NCBI GenBank assembly: GCA_014653935.1
Contig: JACWDU010000008.1
Location: 1-20,397, forward strand
DNA from: Pelagibacterales bacterium SAG-MED23
GTDB lineage: Bacteria > Pseudomonadota > Alphaproteobacteria > Pelagibacterales > Pelagibacteraceae
DNA length: 20,397 nt
Direction: 5' to 3'
The notes under the pieces: generated by a model
Told to the model about the DNA's origin: nothing
The model's database searches: none
What the model saw: the letters and a program-made list of their open reading frames with translations, nothing else
Made by a program: the position numbers and the translations under genes
Shown: positions 15,928 through 20,397 of the stretch, piece after piece
How positions within the stretch are numbered: the stretch's first letter is position 1
Layout of the letters: every line of letters begins with the position of its first letter

Positions 15928-17097
15928 ATGTTTTCAAAACATATAATTTTTAAAAATTTCCAACAGAAAAAAAATATAAAAGTAAAAAAAAAAATAAATA
16001 ATATTTTAAAAAAAGAGTTAATCACAAGTGATCTGTTACTAAATTCATTTAATGAAAATTACAAATATAGTTATAAAAAAAAATTTTTGAATAAATATAA
16101 AAACTTTGAAACTATTAATCTAATTGGTATGGGTGGTTCTATTCTAGGCACAGAGGCAATATATGATTTCTTAAAATTTAGAATTAAAAAAAAAATAAAT
16201 TTTTACAATAACCTTAATAGTAAAATTAATTTTAAGAATAAGAAAAAAACTTTAAATTTAATAGTATCAAAATCTGGTAACACACTTGAGACCATATCAA
16301 ACTTCAACGTAATTCTGAATTCTGGAAAAAATAACAAAAATATAGTAATTACAGAAAAAAAATCTAGCTTTCTCACAAAACTTGGAAATAAATTAAAGGC
16401 TGACATAATTGAACATAAAAATTATATTGGAGGAAGATATTCAGTTTTATCTGAAGTTGGAATGCTGCCAGCAGAACTATTAGGACTAAATGAGAGAAAA
16501 TTTAAAAGTCTAAATTACTTAATAAAAAATAAATATTTTCTAAATCAATTGATTTATAATGTTAATTTTATTTTTAATTGTGTTTCAAAAGGGAAAAAAA
16601 ATTCTGTAATTCTTAACTATGATGAAAGTTCTAATAATTTATTCAAATGGTACCAACAACTTACAGCAGAGAGTTTAGGAAAAAATAATAAAGGTATTTT
16701 TCCTACTATTTCCTCTATGCCGAAAGATAATCATAGCTTACTCCAACTTTATTTAGATGGACCAAAAAATAATTTTTTTACGTTTTTTGGAATTCTTAAT
16801 GAAAAAACAAATCAATTATCAAATAAAAATTTATTTGGTAAATTTTCAATTTTAAAAAATAAAAATTTAAATCAAATTATCAAAGCACAACGACAGGCAA
16901 CTCAAACAGTTTTTAACAGAAAAAAAATACCTTTTAGAAGTTTTGAAATACCCAAAAGAAATGAAGAAACTGTTGGAGAATTGTTTACTTTTTTTGTTCT
17001 AGAGACAATTTTGTTAGGAAGATTAATGGAAGTAAATCCTTTTGATCAACCTTCAGTTGAATTAATTAAAACTGAAACGTCAAAATTACTTATTTAA
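15928..17097 (+). CDS. pgi: Glucose-6-phosphate isomerase (short form)
   Basis: Pgi interconverts glucose-6-phosphate and fructose-6-phosphate. The 389-residue product is much shorter than E. coli Pgi (549) and nearer the compact bacterial forms. Motifs are present: GMGGSILG (67-74), the phosphate-binding SKSGNTLET (114-122), EHKNYIGGRYSVLSEVGMLP (162-181), Glu248 in TAESLGK, His269 in MPKDNHSLLQLY and Lys381 in QPSVELIKT. These correspond to the catalytic Glu, His and Lys of the family. The first ~60 residues are very basic and poorly conserved. It sits last in the HAD-ribF-ileS-lspA-lipoprotein run and overlaps convergent rsmD by four bases. With aceA in the same window, it fits a gluconeogenic flow, but that is inference. 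Confidence 0.93.
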   Translation: MFSKHIIFKNFQQKKNIKVKKKINNILKKELITSDLLLNSFNENYKYSYKKKFLNKYKNFETINLIGMGGSILGTEAIYDFLKFRIKKKINFYNNLNSKINFKNKKKTLNLIVSKSGNTLETISNFNVILNSGKNNKNIVITEKKSSFLTKLGNKLKADIIEHKNYIGGRYSVLSEVGMLPAELLGLNERKFKSLNYLIKNKYFLNQLIYNVNFIFNCVSKGKKNSVILNYDESSNNLFKWYQQLTAESLGKNNKGIFPTISSMPKDNHSLLQLYLDGPKNNFFTFFGILNEKTNQLSNKNLFGKFSILKNKNLNQIIKAQRQATQTVFNRKKIPFRSFEIPKRNEETVGELFTFFVLETILLGRLMEVNPFDQPSVELIKTETSKLLI

Positions 17098-17657
17098 ATT
17101 AATTTACTGAATAAAATTTTAGATAAACCATATTTTTTTTCATCCAAAACATTAAGAAACTTAGAAATATTATCCACTGATTTTTTGTTTCTGTGTATGA
17201 TTATTAATGTATTGATATCAGCAATTTGTAATATTTTTATTTGATCTATTAAAGTATTTATTTCTTTATCTTTAAAAGGTGGATCTAGAAAAATTACATC
17301 AAAAATTTCATTATTTAAATTTGATTCTTTTAAATTATATGCATCACACTCATATACTTTAGTTTTGCTCTCTAACTTTAAATTAAATATATTATTCTTT
17401 AAAATTTTTATTGAATTAGAATAATTCTCAAAGAAAATTACTTTATGAGCTCCTCTAGATAAACACTCAATTCCAAATGAACCAGTGCCAGAAAATAAAT
17501 CCAACACCTTAGAGTTATTTATATTTTTAGACACTTTACTTGAATGATCTAAAATATTGAAAATCGATTCTCTCACCATATCTCTCAATGGTCTGGTAGA
17601 TTTATCCAGAGGAATTAATAATTTTTTTCCTTTAAGACTTCCTCCTATGACTCTCAT
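17094..17657 (-). CDS. rsmD: 16S rRNA m2G966 methyltransferase RsmD
   Basis: RsmD methylates N2 of G966 in 16S rRNA using S-adenosylmethionine. The 187-residue protein shows the family start MRVIGGSLKGKKL, TRPLRDMVRESIFN (21-34, normally TRPTxxxVREALFN), SAM motif I VLDLFSGTGSFGIECLSRGA (51-70) and the catalytic DPPF tetrad (125-128). Length is typical (about 185-200). Its ATG overlaps the purD stop (ATGA), so the two are probably co-transcribed with purD first. Its 3' end overlaps pgi by four bases on the opposite strand. Confidence 0.95.
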   Translation of the reverse strand: MRVIGGSLKGKKLLIPLDKSTRPLRDMVRESIFNILDHSSKVSKNINNSKVLDLFSGTGSFGIECLSRGAHKVIFFENYSNSIKILKNNIFNLKLESKTKVYECDAYNLKESNLNNEIFDVIFLDPPFKDKEINTLIDQIKILQIADINTLIIIHRNKKSVDNISKFLNVLDEKKYGLSKILFSKLI

Positions 17658-18919
17658 TTGTCTATAATTTTGTATCCAATGTCTCTACGATAAAAACCGT
17701 TGTCCCAATTTAGATTTCTAATTTCTTTGATTGCTTTGTCTCTTGAGGATTCTAAATCATTGGAGATGCTAACAAAATTTAGTACTCTTCCTCCATTAGC
17801 ATATATTTTATCATCCTTTTTTTCTGTCCCGGCATGGTAAATAAAAAAAGAATCATTATTCTTTATTTTTTCGATATCTGGAATTTCAATATTTTTTTTA
17901 TAAATATCTGGATATCCAATAGAGCAAAGGACTACGCACATACTTTTTTTATCTTCCCAAAGAATATTTTGATTTTCTAAAGTTTCATCACAACAAGATA
18001 AAATTAAATCTAACAAATCAGTAGCTAAAAGTGGTAAAATTGTTTGACATTCTGGATCTCCCATTCTCACGTTATACTCAATGAGATAAGGATTATTTTT
18101 TTTAATCATAAGACCGACATACAAAAATCCTTTGTAACTTTCTCCCATGTCTTTAATAGCTTCAAAAGTAGGATTGACAATTTCTTTAATTATTTTTTTG
18201 TCTAGTTCAGCATTTATAAGTCCAGAAGGCGAATATGCTCCCATTCCTCCAGTATTCTTTCCTTTATCTCCCTCGCCAACTCGCTTATGGTCTTGAGCAG
18301 TATTAAATTTTTTAAATATTTTACCATCTGATAGAACAAAATAACTCATTTCATCACCCTGCAAATATTCTTCTATAAGAATTTGTTTAGCTAAACCAAA
18401 TTTTCCATTAAATATTTCTTCCACTGCTTTATTTGAACTTTCTAAATCCTCACAAATATAAACACCTTTGCCTGAAGCTAATCCATCTGCTTTAACTACT
18501 ATAGGCATATTTGCATTTTCTAAATATTTATGTGCCTCATTAACAGTTTTAAATACTCCAAATTGTGCAGTAGGAATATTATACTTTTCACATATTTTTT
18601 TTGTAAATATTTTTGATCCTTCTAATTGTGAAACCTTTTTGTTTGGACCAAAAACTTTTACATTTTCTTTTGAAAGAAAATCAACAATACCATCAACCAA
18701 AGGTTTTTCAGGTCCTACAATTACCAAATCAATTTTATTTTCTTTTATAAATTGCAATAAATTTTCATAATTATAAAAATCTAGTTCAACATTCTCAGCA
18801 ATTAAGTCAGTACCAGCATTGCCTGGTATACAATATAATTTTTGAATCTTAGGAGATTTTGAAATTTTAGTTGCTATTGCATGTTCTCTTCCACCATTTC
18901 CAAGAATTGCAATTTTCAT
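17654..18919 (-). CDS. purD: Phosphoribosylamine-glycine ligase (GAR synthetase)
   Basis: PurD joins glycine to phosphoribosylamine using ATP, the second step of purine synthesis. The 421-residue product matches the family. It begins with ILGNGGREHA (5-14), followed by the PGNAGT loop (32-37), ATP-grasp KADGLASGKGV (143-153), NTGGMGAYSP (222-231), and the metal-binding EYNVRMGDPECQ (281-292). The gene starts 26 bases from the divergent DUF2093 gene, leaving very little room for separate promoters. It overlaps rsmD at its 3' end. Glycine supply is a known constraint in SAR11 (glycine/serine auxotrophy), which makes this a glycine-consuming step of interest; that is background knowledge, not visible here. 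Confidence 0.97.
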   Translation of the reverse strand: MKIAILGNGGREHAIATKISKSPKIQKLYCIPGNAGTDLIAENVELDFYNYENLLQFIKENKIDLVIVGPEKPLVDGIVDFLSKENVKVFGPNKKVSQLEGSKIFTKKICEKYNIPTAQFGVFKTVNEAHKYLENANMPIVVKADGLASGKGVYICEDLESSNKAVEEIFNGKFGLAKQILIEEYLQGDEMSYFVLSDGKIFKKFNTAQDHKRVGEGDKGKNTGGMGAYSPSGLINAELDKKIIKEIVNPTFEAIKDMGESYKGFLYVGLMIKKNNPYLIEYNVRMGDPECQTILPLLATDLLDLILSCCDETLENQNILWEDKKSMCVVLCSIGYPDIYKKNIEIPDIEKIKNNDSFFIYHAGTEKKDDKIYANGGRVLNFVSISNDLESSRDKAIKEIRNLNWDNGFYRRDIGYKIIDK

Positions 18920-18945
18920 ATATTCAAATATATATCCTATAAATC

Positions 18946-19137
18946 ATGAACAAGTTAGCAAAATTGAAATATCTGCCAAATAACTTTGATATTATAGAAG
19001 AGGGTGATCATGTTATTTGCGCAGTTTCAGGAAAGAAAATATCACTACAGAGTTTAAATTATTGGAATGTTGATGAACAAGAGGCTTACTTTTCTTATGT
19101 TGAAGCTTCAATTAAAAAAGAAAAAAATACTAAATAA
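18946..19137 (+). CDS. DUF2093 family protein
   Basis: A 63-residue protein. It matches the DUF2093 pattern seen in alphaproteobacteria: an initial LKYLPNNFDIIEEGDHVICAVSGKKI (residues ~7-32, corresponding to the usual GDFVxCAVTGxxI) followed by LQSLNYWNVDEQEAYFSYVEA (~34-54, usual LxYWsVxxQEAYas). One Cys (Cys25) lies in the conserved core. Function of the family is unknown to me. It is divergent from purD (26-base gap) and ends three bases before the convergent LpxL-type gene. No clear Shine-Dalgarno precedes the ATG, so a leaderless or very short-leader message is possible. Confidence 0.88.
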   Translation: MNKLAKLKYLPNNFDIIEEGDHVICAVSGKKISLQSLNYWNVDEQEAYFSYVEASIKKEKNTK

Positions 19138-19140
19138 TTT

Positions 19141-20001
19141 TTATTTTTTCCATCTATTGTGTGTCCAAATCCATTGATCTGGATTTTTTAATATCATTTT
19201 TTCTAAGATTGTATTTAAATGTTTAGATATTTCTATTTGGGACTTTTCTGTATTTATAACAATTGGTTGTGACACATACATTTTAAAGTTATATTTTTCC
19301 AATCTTTCAATATAAATTGGAACCAGATCGCATTGATATTTTTTTATAATTTGAGCCGGTATTGTGGTGGTAGAAGCTAAGTTTCCAAAAAAATCAATTT
19401 TTATACCCTCTGTAACTCTTTGATCAATCATCAGTGCAATTGAGTTGCCTTTTTTTAAATTTTCTAAAATTTGTCTAGTGCCCGACCTTCCTTTCCTGAT
19501 TTGATTTCTGCAAATATACTTAGTTCGAATCTGTTCCATTGTATTATTTAAAAAAATATTATTCAGCGGTCTATATATTGCAGCTAAATTTATTCCATGC
19601 TTCTCAATCTGCATAGCCATGAGTTCAAAATTGTTAAAATGTCCAGAGATAAAAACAACAGGCTTTTTGTTTTTTTTAATTTTATCTAAATTTTTGATAC
19701 CATCTATTTTAATAAACTGTTCTAACTTATTTTTTCTAAAATCTTTTAAAAAAGGATATTCTGTTAAAATTCGTCCATAGTTCCCTAGAATATTATTAAC
19801 AAATTGGTTGTCAGAAATTTTTATTGTGATTTGAGACTTATGCAAATTTTCTATTATAGATTTTTTTTTTCTAAAAAAATTTCCAAAATTTTTTCCAATA
19901 AAAAACCCTAAATTAGATGCTGATTTATAACCTACAGCTTTGCAGATAATAAATAACAATTCCACTAATAGAAATTCAATAAAGTATATTATTTTTTTCA
20001 T
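19141..20001 (-). CDS. lpxL: Lipid A biosynthesis acyltransferase (LpxL/HtrB family)
   Basis: This inner-membrane enzyme adds a secondary acyl chain to the lipid A precursor. The 286-residue protein has one N-terminal hydrophobic anchor (~5-24), the catalytic H-x4-E dyad in GHFNNFE (His121, Glu126), the IYRPLNN substrate segment (142-148), RKGRSGTRQIL (169-179), MIDQR (191-195), and the terminal PDQWIWTHNRWK (274-285) common to the family. Its length is at the short end of the usual ~300. It follows lpxK with an ATGA overlap, a common pairing of lipid A genes. Which late acyltransferase (LpxL or LpxM role) cannot be decided from sequence alone. Confidence 0.93.
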   Translation of the reverse strand: MKKIIYFIEFLLVELLFIICKAVGYKSASNLGFFIGKNFGNFFRKKKSIIENLHKSQITIKISDNQFVNNILGNYGRILTEYPFLKDFRKNKLEQFIKIDGIKNLDKIKKNKKPVVFISGHFNNFELMAMQIEKHGINLAAIYRPLNNIFLNNTMEQIRTKYICRNQIRKGRSGTRQILENLKKGNSIALMIDQRVTEGIKIDFFGNLASTTTIPAQIIKKYQCDLVPIYIERLEKYNFKMYVSQPIVINTEKSQIEISKHLNTILEKMILKNPDQWIWTHNRWKK

Positions 20002-20397
20002 ATTGTTTTTTTTAAAAAATTATAAAACTTCTTTAAATTTTCTATTTTTAACTCTACTTTTAAGTATTTAACATTTTTTCTATTATTATTAGTTAGTCTT
20101 TTATAGTCTTTTTCTGTTGTAATGATTTCTAATTTATTTTTTAAAGCAATTTTTTTTATCTTCTCCAAATCTTCATTGGTATAATTATAATGATCAGGAA
20201 ATATAAACTTTTTTGATACTTTAAATTTATACTTGTTAAGTGTATTTTCAAATTCCTCTGGATTTCCTATTCCACAAAAATATAAGTAACTTTTTTTTCT
20301 ATTGAAATTCTTAAGATTAATTGGAAAATAATTTGAGTAAAATATATTATCGTTTAATTTTTTTAATATAGAGGACAATTTTTTATTTTTTTTTTCA
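19998..20397 (-). CDS. lpxK: Tetraacyldisaccharide 4'-kinase LpxK, C-terminal part (5' end outside window)
   Basis: LpxK phosphorylates the 4' position of the lipid A disaccharide. The minus-strand frame stays open from its stop at 19998-20000 to the right edge, with no stop up to codon 20394-20396; a TTG at 20378 is an internal codon rather than the start. About 132 C-terminal residues are visible, against about 330 for full E. coli LpxK. Typical motifs are YLYFCGIGNPEEFENTL, FPDHYNYTNEDL and IITTEKDYKRL. The P-loop region lies beyond the window. It overlaps the LpxL-type gene by four bases (ATGA), so the two form an operon continuing to the right. Confidence 0.92.
   Translation of the reverse strand, partial: EKKNKKLSSILKKLNDNIFYSNYFPINLKNFNRKKSYLYFCGIGNPEEFENTLNKYKFKVSKKFIFPDHYNYTNEDLEKIKKIALKNKLEIITTEKDYKRLTNNNRKNVKYLKVELKIENLKKFYNFLKKTI

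Noticed and set aside
18601..18609. TTGTAAATA match to the proposed ScfR repeat
   Set aside because: A single imperfect copy inside purD coding sequence, expected by chance at this AT content.

Overview
The window looks like a piece of a streamlined, very AT-rich alphaproteobacterial chromosome, most probably from the SAR11 clade (Candidatus Pelagibacter and relatives). The reasons are Lys/Asn/Ile-heavy proteins, poly-A codon runs, almost no intergenic space (the widest gap between genes is about 120 bases), repeated ATGA or TAATG gene overlaps, and alphaproteobacterial marker families (DUF2093, a DUF3035/BamF-like lipoprotein, a TIGR01459-type HAD protein, an ScfR regulator beside aceA). I see no insertion sequence, prophage, CRISPR array, tRNA or rRNA. 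No stretch over 300 bases lacks a gene.

Layout. Positions 2-1216 hold the 3' part of a lysine-rich coiled-coil protein that starts outside the window. It converges on an ScfR/RamB-type regulator (1220-2644, minus strand). That regulator diverges from a 53-69 residue ORF and the isocitrate lyase gene aceA. The roughly 110-base gap between them carries two tandem pairs of a 9-base repeat (TTTGTAAAT) plus a palindrome, a good candidate operator region. After aceA come a two-helix membrane peptide, a convergent minus-strand pair (periplasmic DUF6134/DUF3108-like protein and a DjlA-like co-chaperone), and a YczE-like membrane protein.

The centre is conserved housekeeping. typA lies downstream of groES-groEL on the minus strand. 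A strong intrinsic terminator separates groEL from typA, and a plausible heat-shock-sigma promoter precedes groES. A compact plus-strand run follows: HAD hydrolase, ribF, ileS, lspA, a BamF-like lipoprotein and pgi. Its genes overlap or nearly abut throughout.

The right end has rsmD and purD (minus strand, overlapping), a DUF2093 gene diverging from purD with only 26 bases between them, and a lipid A pair (LpxL-type acyltransferase and the C-terminal part of LpxK) running off the right edge.

Functionally, the left part concerns use of C2 carbon through the glyoxylate shunt and its likely transcriptional control. The rest covers protein folding, flavin synthesis, isoleucyl-tRNA charging, lipoprotein maturation, envelope assembly, sugar phosphates, ribosomal RNA modification, purines and lipid A. 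No clear new multi-gene system is visible. The most promising leads are the regulator-small ORF-aceA control region, the unknown lysine-rich protein, and unusual motif residues in IleS.
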